This document shows positions 53,572 through 62,209 of a DNA stretch of 64,000 nucleotides, piece by piece (the stretch's first letter is position 1; each line of letters opens with the position of its first letter). The translations under genes and the position numbers were made by a program. Under the pieces are notes generated by a model. That model did no database searches. It worked only from the letters and a program-made list of their open reading frames with translations, and was not told where the DNA came from. The stretch is from an uncultured Oscillospiraceae bacterium (lineage in GTDB: Bacteria; Bacillota; Clostridia; Oscillospirales; Ruminococcaceae): contig CAJFOX010000024.1 in NCBI GenBank assembly GCA_904397845.1, positions 1 through 64,000 of the forward strand, given 5' to 3'.

Positions 53572-53600
53572 TTGCAAGGCCGGCTGCTGTAGGGTATAAT
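53572..53600 (+). promoter_or_regulatory. Sigma-A promoter of the hprK operon
   Basis: TTGCAA (53572-53577), 17 bases, a perfect TATAAT (53595-53600). The leader to hprK is about 115 bases. Confidence 0.72.
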
Positions 53601-53721
53601 AAATATCAGAATCTCGGCAGGCATATTGTTTCCCGGCCGGGATAAGGACAGCCGCCGCGCCCCATGGGCGGGGCGAAAAACGGCGGGAGCAGAAGAAACT
53701 GCCGGGATGGGAGAATCAAAC

Positions 53722-54678
53722 ATGGAACATGCTTATTCGGTTAAACTCTCCAAAATTGTCAAGGATCTGGATGTGGAACTGATTTATTCTCCATATGATC
53801 TGAATGATGTAAAAATCAGCAGCATGGATGTAAATCGTCCAGGCCTGCAGCTGGGGGGATTTTTCGAATATTTCGACAGTTCCCGAATCCAGCTGATCGG
53901 GTTGTCGGAATATGCCTATTTAAAGAAATTTGACGAAGATACCCTGACGCAGAAGCTGGATTCCTATTTCGCGCTTAAGCCCCCAGTGGTAGTGGTTTCT
54001 CGGGAACTGGAGATCTTCCCGCAAATGCTGGAGTGCGCCCAAAAATACAAGGTTCCGCTTTTGCGCACGCCGGAATCCACATCGGTATTTTTGTCCAGCG
54101 TAGTGGGCATTCTGGCTACGGAACTGGCGCCGCGGGTGACCCGCCACGGCGTTTTGGTCGAGGTATACGGCGAAGGGATTTTGCTGCTGGGCGAAAGCGG
54201 CGTAGGCAAAAGCGAGACGGCCGTGGAACTGGTGAAGCGCGGCCACCGTTTGATTGCTGACGACGCCGTGGAAATCCGCCGTGTGTCCAACCGAACGCTG
54301 GTGGGAACCTCGCCGGAGAATATCCGCCATTTCCTGGAACTGCGAGGCGTTGGCATTATCAATGCCCGCCGGATTTTTGGCATGGGTTCCATTAAAGAAA
54401 CAGAAAAGATCAATATGGTCATCCAGCTGGAACCCTGGAATCCAGATAAGGTTTACGACCGGATGGGTATGGACAACGAGCAGACGGAGATTTTGGGCAT
54501 TTCGGTACCGTCTTTGACCATCCCGATCAAACCGGGACGAAATCTGGCCATTATCATCGAGGTAGCTGCCATGAACAACCGTCAGAAAAAGATGGGGTAC
54601 AATGCCGCACAGGAGCTGCTGGAAAAGCTGGGCATGATCGATCAGGGCGACGGACCGAACGATTGGGATGCTTATTAA
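53722..54678 (+). CDS. hprK: HPr kinase/phosphorylase
   Basis: A 318-residue bifunctional enzyme that phosphorylates HPr on Ser46 (and removes it) in response to glycolytic metabolites, the key switch of carbon catabolite control in Bacillota. Seen: the N-terminal domain (SVKLSKIVKDLDVELIYSP), the P-loop LLGESGVGKSETAVELVKRG, the following IADDAVEI with the catalytic Asp, and the family signature LGISVPSLTIPIKPGRNLAIIIEVAAMNNRQKKMG (in pieces). ATG 53722 follows GGGAG; the frame is open 32 codons upstream without a ribosome site. glcK follows 23 bases later. Confidence 0.95.
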   Translation: MEHAYSVKLSKIVKDLDVELIYSPYDLNDVKISSMDVNRPGLQLGGFFEYFDSSRIQLIGLSEYAYLKKFDEDTLTQKLDSYFALKPPVVVVSRELEIFPQMLECAQKYKVPLLRTPESTSVFLSSVVGILATELAPRVTRHGVLVEVYGEGILLLGESGVGKSETAVELVKRGHRLIADDAVEIRRVSNRTLVGTSPENIRHFLELRGVGIINARRIFGMGSIKETEKINMVIQLEPWNPDKVYDRMGMDNEQTEILGISVPSLTIPIKPGRNLAIIIEVAAMNNRQKKMGYNAAQELLEKLGMIDQGDGPNDWDAY

Positions 54679-54701
54679 TCGGTAAGGAGTAGCAGGTTGA
54701 T

Positions 54702-55658
54702 ATGGGATATTATATGGGAATCGATCTGGGAGGCACCAACATCAAAGCGGGCGTTGTGGATGATGCGTTTCGTATCATCGGCAGGGCAAAGGCCAAAACC
54801 GGCATTCCGCGCCCGGCAGAAGAGGTGATGGATGCCATGGCCGAATGCGCTAAGGCGGCAGCGGCAGACGCTGGGGTGCCTTGGGAGCAGATCCGGCAGG
54901 TAGGCATCGGCGTACCCGGAACGGCCAATGAAGAAACCGGGGTGGTGGAGTACGCCAATAACCTGCTGTTTGAAAATGTCCCCATGCGAGAATATCTGCA
55001 AAAAAGGCTGCATAAGGAAATAGATATCACCAACGACGCCAATGCCGCGGCGCTGGGAGAGGTGCTGGCCGGCGCGGCCAGGGGTGCTTCCAACGCGGTG
55101 GCCGTGACGCTGGGGACCGGCGTGGGAGGCGGTATTATCATTGATGGCAGGCTGTTCACCGGTTTTCACTATGGCGGCGCAGAACTGGGCCATATGGGAA
55201 TCGTACTGGGCGGAAGAAAGTGCACCTGCGGCCGCCGGGGCTGTTTGGAGGCTTACGCTTCCGCCACTGGGCTGATCCGCAGCACGAAAGAGGCGATGGA
55301 GGCCTTCCCGGATTCCCTGATGTGGGAGCTGGCCCGTGAAAACGGCGGAAATGTGTCCGGCCGAACCGCTTTTCTGGCGGCGGGGCGGGGAGACGCCGCT
55401 GCGCGGGCGGTAGTAAACGATTATATTCAGCATCTGGGCTATGGCCTTGCCAGCATCATTAATATCTTGGCGCCGGAAATCCTGGTAATTGGCGGCGGAG
55501 TCAGCAACGAAGGAGAAAATCTTCTGCGCCCGCTGGTGGAGTGTGTGCGCCCGCAGCTGTATATCCGTACGCCGGAAAAACAGACCCGCATTGCGCTGGC
55601 GACGTTAGGCAACGATGCCGGGCTGATTGGCGCGGCATTTCTGAGCCGCGCCCAGTAA
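54702..55658 (+). CDS. glcK: ROK family glucokinase
   Basis: A 318-residue kinase that phosphorylates glucose with ATP. Seen: the phosphate-1 loop MGIDLGGTNIKAGVV, ITNDANAAALGE with the catalytic Asp, TLGTGVGGGIIIDGR, and the ROK zinc motif HMGIVLGGRKCTCGRRGCLE (in pieces). Presence of the zinc site and lack of a helix-turn-helix domain make it an enzyme, not a ROK repressor. Sugar specificity is inferred. It lies in a tight run with hprK, murB and rapZ, with 23-26 base gaps. Confidence 0.92.
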   Translation: MGYYMGIDLGGTNIKAGVVDDAFRIIGRAKAKTGIPRPAEEVMDAMAECAKAAAADAGVPWEQIRQVGIGVPGTANEETGVVEYANNLLFENVPMREYLQKRLHKEIDITNDANAAALGEVLAGAARGASNAVAVTLGTGVGGGIIIDGRLFTGFHYGGAELGHMGIVLGGRKCTCGRRGCLEAYASATGLIRSTKEAMEAFPDSLMWELARENGGNVSGRTAFLAAGRGDAAARAVVNDYIQHLGYGLASIINILAPEILVIGGGVSNEGENLLRPLVECVRPQLYIRTPEKQTRIALATLGNDAGLIGAAFLSRAQ

Positions 55659-55684
55659 ATTTTCCTTGATGGGGGGAGCGGTGG

Positions 55685-56593
55685 ATGACCAACCTTTTGA
55701 AATTGACTTCGCTGTGCCAGAATTTGGAGTGCGAATACATTCTGGACGCGCCGATGAAGGAGTACACCACCTTTCAGATCGGCGGCCCCTGCGATATCTT
55801 AGTGCGCCCTTATGACGAAGGGCAGATCGCGGTGCTGATCCAGTTCTGCGCGGCAAACGGGATTCGCTGGCAGGTGATGGGAAACGGCTCCAACCTGCTG
55901 GTCCCCGACGGCGGCGTATCCGGCGTGGTGATTCAGACCGGGCCCAATTTTTCCTATATCCGAAAATCCCTGAAAGAGGGGGAAATCATCTGTGCGGCCG
56001 GGGCCTCCCTGTCTGCCGTAGCGGCGTTTGCCCAAAAGGAAGGGCTTACCGGCCTGGAATTCGCATGGGGGATCCCAGGTAATTTAGGCGGCGCGCTGTT
56101 TATGAACGCCGGAGCCTACGGCGGCGAAATGAAAGACGTGGCTGTGTCTGCCGATTACGTGGATGGAATGGGAAATGCCCGATCCATCGCCGCTTCGGAA
56201 ATGCAGCTTGGCTATCGGCATAGCATATTTGCCGACAGGGACTGGTGCATTACAAAAGTGAAATTGCAGCTTCGCCCCGGTGATCCGGCGCAGATCCGCC
56301 AGAAGATGGAGGAACTGATGGCCCGGCGCAAGGCGAAGCAGCCGCTGGAATACCCCAGCGCGGGTTCGATTTTTAAGCGGCCCGAGGGAAATTATGCCGG
56401 TGCGCTGATTGAACAATGCGGGCTGAAGGGCCGGCGGATCGGCGGCGCGCAGGTCAGCGAGAAGCACGCGGGTTTTATCGTCAACCTGGGAGGGGCTTCC
56501 TCGCGAGATGTGACCCAGCTCATCCGGGAAATCCAGAATACGGTGGAAGAACAGACGGGCTACCGGCTGGAGTGTGAACTGCGCCAGCTGTAA
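55685..56593 (+). CDS. murB: UDP-N-acetylenolpyruvoylglucosamine reductase
   Basis: A 302-residue FAD enzyme that reduces the MurA product to UDP-MurNAc. Seen: YTTFQIGGPCDILVRP, WQVMGNGSNLLVPDGGVSGVVI (in pieces) for FAD, GLEFAWGIPGNLGGALFMNAGAYG, YRHSIFADRDWCITKVKLQL, and the Ser/Glu active-site region YPSAGSIFKRPEGNYAGALIEQCGLKG (in pieces). It is the type IIb form without the extra C-terminal insert. ATG 55685 follows GGGGGAGCGG. Its partner MurA is encoded at 30785. Confidence 0.95.
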   Translation: MTNLLKLTSLCQNLECEYILDAPMKEYTTFQIGGPCDILVRPYDEGQIAVLIQFCAANGIRWQVMGNGSNLLVPDGGVSGVVIQTGPNFSYIRKSLKEGEIICAAGASLSAVAAFAQKEGLTGLEFAWGIPGNLGGALFMNAGAYGGEMKDVAVSADYVDGMGNARSIAASEMQLGYRHSIFADRDWCITKVKLQLRPGDPAQIRQKMEELMARRKAKQPLEYPSAGSIFKRPEGNYAGALIEQCGLKGRRIGGAQVSEKHAGFIVNLGGASSRDVTQLIREIQNTVEEQTGYRLECELRQL

Positions 56594-56619
56594 GAAAAGG
56601 CAACGAGGAAGGGGATTTT

Positions 56620-57483
56620 ATGCATTTTGTGGTTGTTACCGGTATGTCCGGCGCTGGAAAATCCCAGGCGGTCAACGCGTTGGAGGATATTGGATATTAT
56701 TGTATTGACAACATGCCGCCGAAGCTGCTGGTCCACTTTTTTCAGCTGCGCCAAGGCCAGGAGGGGCGCTTCCCCGCAAAAATTGCCATTGTAGTGGACT
56801 CTCGGGGCGGGCGCATGTTTACTGATCTGTTCCGCGGCCTGGAACAATTGGAGCAGATGGGATATTCCTACACCATTCTCTATCTGGATGCCCGGGACGA
56901 TGTCATCATCACCCGATATAAAGAAACCCGCCGCAAGCATCCTTTGCTGGATGAAGAGCATCCCAGCATGCAGCAGGCGTTGGAACAGGAACGGGAGCTT
57001 TTGCGCCCCGCACTGGATCAGGCGGATTATGTGATTGATACCTCCCTGCTCAGCGCAACGCAACTGAAAGAACAGGTGGCGGCGCTGTTTTTAAAAGAAA
57101 AAAAAGAAAAAATGCTGATTACCTGCACTTCTTTCGGCTTTAAATACGGCATTCCTTCCGATGCGGACCTGGTGTTTGACGTGCGTTGCCTGCCTAATCC
57201 GTTTTACGTCCCGAGCCTGAAAAATAAAACAGGACTGGATCAGGAGGTGCGGGATTACGTTTTTTCTCATGAAGAGGCCCGGCAGCTATACCGAAAGATT
57301 GAAGATCTTTTGGAGTTCACCATCCCGCTTTATGAAAAAGAAGGCAAGCGGCAGTTGGTGGTGGCGTTTGGCTGTACTGGCGGTAAACATCGGTCGGTTT
57401 CCTTTGCCTGGAGGGCGGCGCAGGCGCTCAAGGCCCGGGAGGAAAATGTGTTTGTCAGCCATCGGGACGTCCGCAAGGCGTGA
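56620..57483 (+). CDS. rapZ: RNase adapter/nucleotide-binding protein RapZ (YvcJ)
   Basis: A 287-residue P-loop protein. Seen: the Walker A VVVTGMSGAGKSQAVNALEDIG (in pieces) at the very N-terminus, YYCIDNMPPKLL, FLDARDD-like YLDARDDVIITRYKETRRKHPL (in pieces), and the C-terminal domain with FGFKYGIPSDADLVFDVRCLPNPF (in pieces) and CTGGKHRSV. In Escherichia coli RapZ guides RNase E to the small RNA GlmZ and so tunes hexosamine synthesis; in Bacillus YvcJ binds GTP and its role differs. It is normally followed by yvcK and whiA; here whiA follows directly. Confidence 0.94.
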   Translation: MHFVVVTGMSGAGKSQAVNALEDIGYYCIDNMPPKLLVHFFQLRQGQEGRFPAKIAIVVDSRGGRMFTDLFRGLEQLEQMGYSYTILYLDARDDVIITRYKETRRKHPLLDEEHPSMQQALEQERELLRPALDQADYVIDTSLLSATQLKEQVAALFLKEKKEKMLITCTSFGFKYGIPSDADLVFDVRCLPNPFYVPSLKNKTGLDQEVRDYVFSHEEARQLYRKIEDLLEFTIPLYEKEGKRQLVVAFGCTGGKHRSVSFAWRAAQALKAREENVFVSHRDVRKA

Positions 57484-57509
57484 ACAGCGGCAGGAGGAGT
57501 GGAAAAGGC

Positions 57510-58451
57510 ATGTCCTTTGCAAATGTGCTGAAGCAGCAGCTGCTGCACCTTCGCTATGAAGAATTGGGAGAGCTATATGCCAGAACCCACGGGCTGCTGC
57601 GCTTTTCCAAAGCGTTTGGCCCGCAGAAAATGCTGCTACAAACAGAAAACAAAAGCGTAGCCGAGCTGTATGCCGACAGCATCTTCGGGCTGATTGGCAT
57701 AGGCGCGACCATTTCGGTAAACGAGTATAAAAATCAAAACGGAAAAAGCTTCTTCAGTGCTGTTGTGGACGATCAAAACGATCGGGAAAAGATCCTGCGC
57801 TTTTTTGGCTATGGGCAAACGCCTATGCCGGTTATGAATCTGGAACAGGTGCAAAGCATAGAAGAGCTGGGTGCGTTTGTCGCCGGGGCGTTTCTGGCAT
57901 GTGGGAGTATAGTGGATCCCGGCAAGAGCTATCATCTGGAATTTGTGGTACCGGATCAACAGCTTTGTGACGGGCTTGTCCAGGTGCTGTCCTCGGTGCA
58001 TATTTTCCCCAAGAGTTTTGCGCGGCGGGGCAGTTTTGTCGCCTATTTGAAAGATAGTGGGGAAATTGAAGACCTGCTGGGCCTTATGGGCGCGGGAAAC
58101 CTGGGGCTTGAGATCATGAACGTCAAAATCTATAAAAGCATCCGCAATCAGGTAAACCGGGCACAGAATTGTGAATTTGCCAATCTGGAAAAAACCATCA
58201 ATGCTTCGGCTGTGCAGGTCAAGGAGATCCAATACATCCTCAGTCACAAGGGGCTGTCCTTTCTGCCTGAGGATTTGCGGGAGATCGCAAAGCTGCGGGT
58301 GGAAAATCCGGAGATGTCTTTGCGGGAATTGGGGGAGGCTCTATCCGTCCCGCTGACCCGGTCGGGCGTGAATCACCGGCTGAAGCGCCTGTCGAAGCTC
58401 TACGCCGAACTTTCGAAAGCGAAAAATCCGGACAAGCCCACCGGGAATTGA
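57510..58451 (+). CDS. whiA: Sporulation/cell-division regulator WhiA
   Basis: A 313-residue protein with a LAGLIDADG-like N-terminal domain (~1-200; YEELGELYARTHGLLRF, GAFVAGAFLACGSIVDP) and a C-terminal WhiA helix-turn-helix domain (PEMSLRELGEALSVPLTRSGVNHRLKRL, in pieces). It controls division in Streptomyces and affects division and chromosome segregation in Bacillus. ATG 57510 is used, 11 bases after GGAGGAG; a GTG at 57480 overlapping the rapZ stop is the alternative. A terminator at 58486-58510 separates it from dnaE. Confidence 0.93.
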   Translation: MSFANVLKQQLLHLRYEELGELYARTHGLLRFSKAFGPQKMLLQTENKSVAELYADSIFGLIGIGATISVNEYKNQNGKSFFSAVVDDQNDREKILRFFGYGQTPMPVMNLEQVQSIEELGAFVAGAFLACGSIVDPGKSYHLEFVVPDQQLCDGLVQVLSSVHIFPKSFARRGSFVAYLKDSGEIEDLLGLMGAGNLGLEIMNVKIYKSIRNQVNRAQNCEFANLEKTINASAVQVKEIQYILSHKGLSFLPEDLREIAKLRVENPEMSLRELGEALSVPLTRSGVNHRLKRLSKLYAELSKAKNPDKPTGN

Positions 58452-58485
58452 TCAGAGCCGGGGGCAGAAATATCCAGCGAAACGC

Positions 58486-58510
58486 AAAAGCCGGCCGGCA
58501 GCCGGCTTTT
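58486..58510 (+). terminator. Intrinsic terminator between whiA and dnaE
   Basis: AAAAGCCGGC / GCCGGCTTTT with a 5-base loop, only 20 bases before the dnaE start; leaky termination or readthrough must feed dnaE, as no promoter lies between. Confidence 0.75.
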
Positions 58511-58529
58511 GTAAAAAAGGAGCGGACTT

Positions 58530-61500
58530 ATGGAAAATTTTGCCCATCTACACGTACATACGGAATACAGCCTGTTGGATGGGGCCTGCCGGATCCCGGC
58601 GCTGGTGGCGCGGGCCAAAGAGTTGGGGCAGCAGTCTCTTGCCATCACGGATCACGGCGTCATGTACGGTGTGATCGACTTTTATAAAGAATGTAAAAAG
58701 CAGGGGATTCGGCCGGTGATCGGCTGCGAGGTTTATGTCGCTCCCCGGACCCGTTTTGATAAGGTGCACCGTATCGATACCAGCCCCTACCACCTGGTTT
58801 TGCTTTGTAAAAATGCGGCCGGTTACCAGAACCTGATCGCCATGGTGTCCAAGGCGTCGATAGAAGGATTCTATTCCAAGCCGCGGGTGGATTTGGAATT
58901 GCTGCGGACGTATCACGAGGGGCTGATCTGCCTGTCGGCCTGTCTGGCAGGGCAGATCCCACGGCGTTTATTGGAGAGGGATTACGACGCCGCAAAGGAA
59001 ACGGCGCTTCTGTATCGGGATATTTTCGGGCCGGAAAATTACTATCTGGAAGTTCAGGACCATGGTATTTTGGAGCAAAAACAGATCCTGCCCGACCTGT
59101 ACCGCCTGTCGGAAGAAACAGGGATCCCGTTGGTGGCAACCAACGATGTCCACTATATCCGGCAGGAAGACCACCGGGCTCAAAGCATACTGGTATGTAT
59201 TCAAACCAACCATACGGTTAACGACAAATCGGATATGGAGTTTCAGACCCAGGAGTTTTACCTTAAAAGCAGGGCGGAGATGGAGGCTCTTTTTGCCGAC
59301 CATCCGGAAGCACTGGACAACACGGTAAAAATCGCAGAGCAATGCCAGTTGGATTTTACTTTCGGCGTGACCAAGCTGCCGTTTTATAAAGCGCCTACCG
59401 ACGAGGATAATGTGACCTACTTTAAGCGCATGTGCTACGAGGGGATGGTGCGCCATTACGGCGAGCACCCCCAAAAGCAGATCCGTGACCGGCTGGAATA
59501 TGAGCTGGGTGTGATTATTCAGATGGGTTATGTAGACTACTACCTGATCGTCTATGATTTCATCCACTATGCCAAAACACACGACATCCCCGTGGGTCCG
59601 GGGCGTGGGTCCGGGGCGGGGAGCTTATGCGCTTACTGCATTGGTATTACCGGTATCGACCCGATCCGCTATAACCTGCTGTTTGAGCGTTTTTTAAATC
59701 CGGAGCGAGTGTCTATGCCGGACTTTGATATTGATTTTTGTTATGAAAAGCGTCAGCAGGTCATTGATTATGTAGTGGCCAAATACGGCGCCGATCACGT
59801 GGCGCAGATTATCACTTTTGGCACCATGGCGGCAAGAGGCGCTATCCGGGATGTAGGCAGGGCGATGGCCGTTCCCTACGCACAGGTAGACGCGGTGGCG
59901 AAGCTTGTGCCCAACGAGCTGCATATGACGCTGGATAAGGCGCTCACAGCATCGAAGGATTTGAAACAGCAGTATGATACGGATTCCACCATTCACGAGC
60001 TGATTGACATGGCAAGAAAGCTGGAAGGGATGCCGCGGCATGCCTCGACTCACGCGGCGGGGGTAGTCATTACCCGCGACCCGGTAGACACCTATGTGCC
60101 GGTGCAGAAAAATGAAGAAGCGATCCTGACTCAGTTCCCGATGACGACGCTGGAAGAGCTGGGCCTTTTGAAAATGGATTTTTTGGGGCTGCGCACGTTA
60201 ACGGTTATCAGCGATGCGGAGAAGATGATCCGACGCTACCAGCCGGATTTTTCCATCTCTCAAATTCCGCCAGATGATGAAAAAGTGTTTCAGATGCTGT
60301 CGGCAGGTCTGACCGAAGGGGTGTTCCAGTTTGAGTCCGGCGGGATGCGCAACGTGCTGGTTGGGCTGAGACCCGAGTCCATTGAGGATTTGATCGCGGT
60401 CATTTCCCTGTATCGGCCCGGCCCGATGGATTCCATTCCCAAATACATCGAAAACAGGCACCATCCAGAAAAAGTAACCTACAAGCATCCAAAGCTGGCG
60501 TCTATTCTCGACGTAACCTACGGGTGCATTGTCTACCAAGAGCAGGTCATGCAGATCTGCCGAGAGCTGGCGGGATTTTCCTACGGGAGGGCAGATCTGG
60601 TCCGACGGGCCATGAGCAAGAAAAAGGCTGATGTGATGCAGCAGGAGCGGCAGAATTTTATCTACGGCCTGTACGAGGAAGACGGTACCTGTCAAGTGAA
60701 AGGCTGTGTGCACAATGGCGTCAGCGAGGAAATCGCCAGCGATATTTTCGGTGAGATGTCCAGCTTCGCTTCCTACGCGTTCAATAAAAGCCACGCGGCA
60801 GCCTACGCGGTGGTAGCGTATCAGACGGCGTACCTCAAATGCCATTATCCAAAAGAGTTCATGGCGGCGCTTTTGACCAGCGTACTGGATTCTACCTCCA
60901 AGGTCACCAGCTATATCGACGAATGCGCTCGGCTGAAAATCCCGGTACTGCCGCCGGATATCGCCCAGAGCGGCATGGGCTTTACTGTATCAGATGAGGG
61001 GATCCGTTTTGGCCTTTTGGCCATCAAGAATCTGGGACGCAGCGTGATTGCTGATGTGATCCGGGAGAGGGAGGCGGCCCCGTTTCAAAACTTCAATGAC
61101 TTTTGCGAGCGGATGCATGGCCGGGATCTCAACCGGCGGGCGATGGAGAGCCTGATCAAATGCGGCGCTTTTGACCGCATGAACCCCAACCGCCGCCAGC
61201 TGCTGGCGGGATATGAGGCGATTTCCAGCAGCCTGGACGCAGTCAAACAGAAAAATCTTGACGGGCAGTTGGGATTTTTCGACACCATGGCCGGTACCGC
61301 CCGGGAGGAATATGTTTTTCCTGATGTGGAGGACTTTCCTTTTATGGAGCGGCTGAATCTGGAAAAGGAAGTCACCGGCATGTATCTGTCCGGCCATCCG
61401 CTGGGAGAGTATGCCGATTTGATCCCAAAGTTGGGAACGGCGAAAATTTCCCATGTGGCGCTGGAGGAATACGACAACAAGCAGGTGGATATTCTTTGCA

Positions 61501-62015
61501 TTGTCAGCGCCCGGCAATCCAAGGCCACCCGCAGCGGCGATACCATGGCCTTTTTGACAGTGGAAGACACCACTGGCGCCATGGAGGTCTTGGTTTTTCC
61601 CAAAATTCTGCAGCGGTACGGCCAACTGCTGACTGTCGGGTCGGTGGTGGTGCTCTCCGGCCGCATCAGCGTGAGGGAGGAAGAGGACGCCAAGCTTTTG
61701 TGTGAAAAGGCGGTGACCATCCAGGACAGGCTTGCCTGGCGAAGCGGTTCCCCGGTACGGAAACCGAACGCTGGGGCTGGCAGTGGCAAAAGGCCTGGCT
61801 TATATCTGAGAATACCGTCCCGACAGGGAAAAGAAATGGAAAAAGCACAGAATCTGCTGGAAATTTTTGAGGGAACGACCCCCGTTTATGTCTTTTTCCA
61901 GGATACCCAGAAGGTGGGCCTTGCTCCCCGCTCCATGTGGGTTTTCCCAAATGATGTGCTGCTTGGCCAGTTGACAGAGATTCTGGGCGAAGGTAATGTG
62001 AAGCTGGTAGAATAA
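58530..62015 (+). CDS. dnaE: DNA polymerase III alpha subunit DnaE
   Basis: A 1161-residue replicative polymerase of the DnaE1 type. Seen: the PHP domain (FAHLHVHTEYSLLDGACRI, with SLAITDHGVMYG), the palm domain with VGPGRGSGAGSLCAYC and the catalytic aspartates in SMPDFDIDFCYEKRQQVI (in pieces), the fingers, the motif TRDPVDTYVPV, a helix-hairpin-helix region and an OB fold (~residues 990-1070, VDILCIVSARQSKATRSGD). The C-terminal tail is short. In Bacillota a separate PolC is usually also present; it is not in this window. ATG 58530 follows AAAAGGAG. Confidence 0.96.
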   Translation: MENFAHLHVHTEYSLLDGACRIPALVARAKELGQQSLAITDHGVMYGVIDFYKECKKQGIRPVIGCEVYVAPRTRFDKVHRIDTSPYHLVLLCKNAAGYQNLIAMVSKASIEGFYSKPRVDLELLRTYHEGLICLSACLAGQIPRRLLERDYDAAKETALLYRDIFGPENYYLEVQDHGILEQKQILPDLYRLSEETGIPLVATNDVHYIRQEDHRAQSILVCIQTNHTVNDKSDMEFQTQEFYLKSRAEMEALFADHPEALDNTVKIAEQCQLDFTFGVTKLPFYKAPTDEDNVTYFKRMCYEGMVRHYGEHPQKQIRDRLEYELGVIIQMGYVDYYLIVYDFIHYAKTHDIPVGPGRGSGAGSLCAYCIGITGIDPIRYNLLFERFLNPERVSMPDFDIDFCYEKRQQVIDYVVAKYGADHVAQIITFGTMAARGAIRDVGRAMAVPYAQVDAVAKLVPNELHMTLDKALTASKDLKQQYDTDSTIHELIDMARKLEGMPRHASTHAAGVVITRDPVDTYVPVQKNEEAILTQFPMTTLEELGLLKMDFLGLRTLTVISDAEKMIRRYQPDFSISQIPPDDEKVFQMLSAGLTEGVFQFESGGMRNVLVGLRPESIEDLIAVISLYRPGPMDSIPKYIENRHHPEKVTYKHPKLASILDVTYGCIVYQEQVMQICRELAGFSYGRADLVRRAMSKKKADVMQQERQNFIYGLYEEDGTCQVKGCVHNGVSEEIASDIFGEMSSFASYAFNKSHAAAYAVVAYQTAYLKCHYPKEFMAALLTSVLDSTSKVTSYIDECARLKIPVLPPDIAQSGMGFTVSDEGIRFGLLAIKNLGRSVIADVIREREAAPFQNFNDFCERMHGRDLNRRAMESLIKCGAFDRMNPNRRQLLAGYEAISSSLDAVKQKNLDGQLGFFDTMAGTAREEYVFPDVEDFPFMERLNLEKEVTGMYLSGHPLGEYADLIPKLGTAKISHVALEEYDNKQVDILCIVSARQSKATRSGDTMAFLTVEDTTGAMEVLVFPKILQRYGQLLTVGSVVVLSGRISVREEEDAKLLCEKAVTIQDRLAWRSGSPVRKPNAGAGSGKRPGLYLRIPSRQGKEMEKAQNLLEIFEGTTPVYVFFQDTQKVGLAPRSMWVFPNDVLLGQLTEILGEGNVKLVE

Positions 62016-62104
62016 AAAAACAGGACCTTTCAGCGGAAAACAGAAAAAATTCAACATATTCTGTAAAAATTGCGTGAAAATCACGCTTTTTATACACAAA
62101 ACGG

Positions 62105-62133
62105 TTGAAATCAAAATTTGATTATACTATAAT
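62105..62133 (+). promoter_or_regulatory. Sigma-A promoter of pfkA with an inverted repeat in its spacer
   Basis: TTGAAA (62105-62110), 17 bases, TATAAT (62128-62133). The repeat AATCAAA / TTTGATT with a one-base centre (62109-62123) overlaps the -35 and spacer, and ATTTGATT occurs again at about 62145-62152. This looks like a repressor site, but no known consensus was matched. Confidence 0.65.
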
Positions 62134-62209
62134 AAATTTTGAATTTGATTTTATGACATTATAAAACAGGCTGCGCAAATCTTCCGATTATCATTAGGAG
62201 GTTAAGAAT

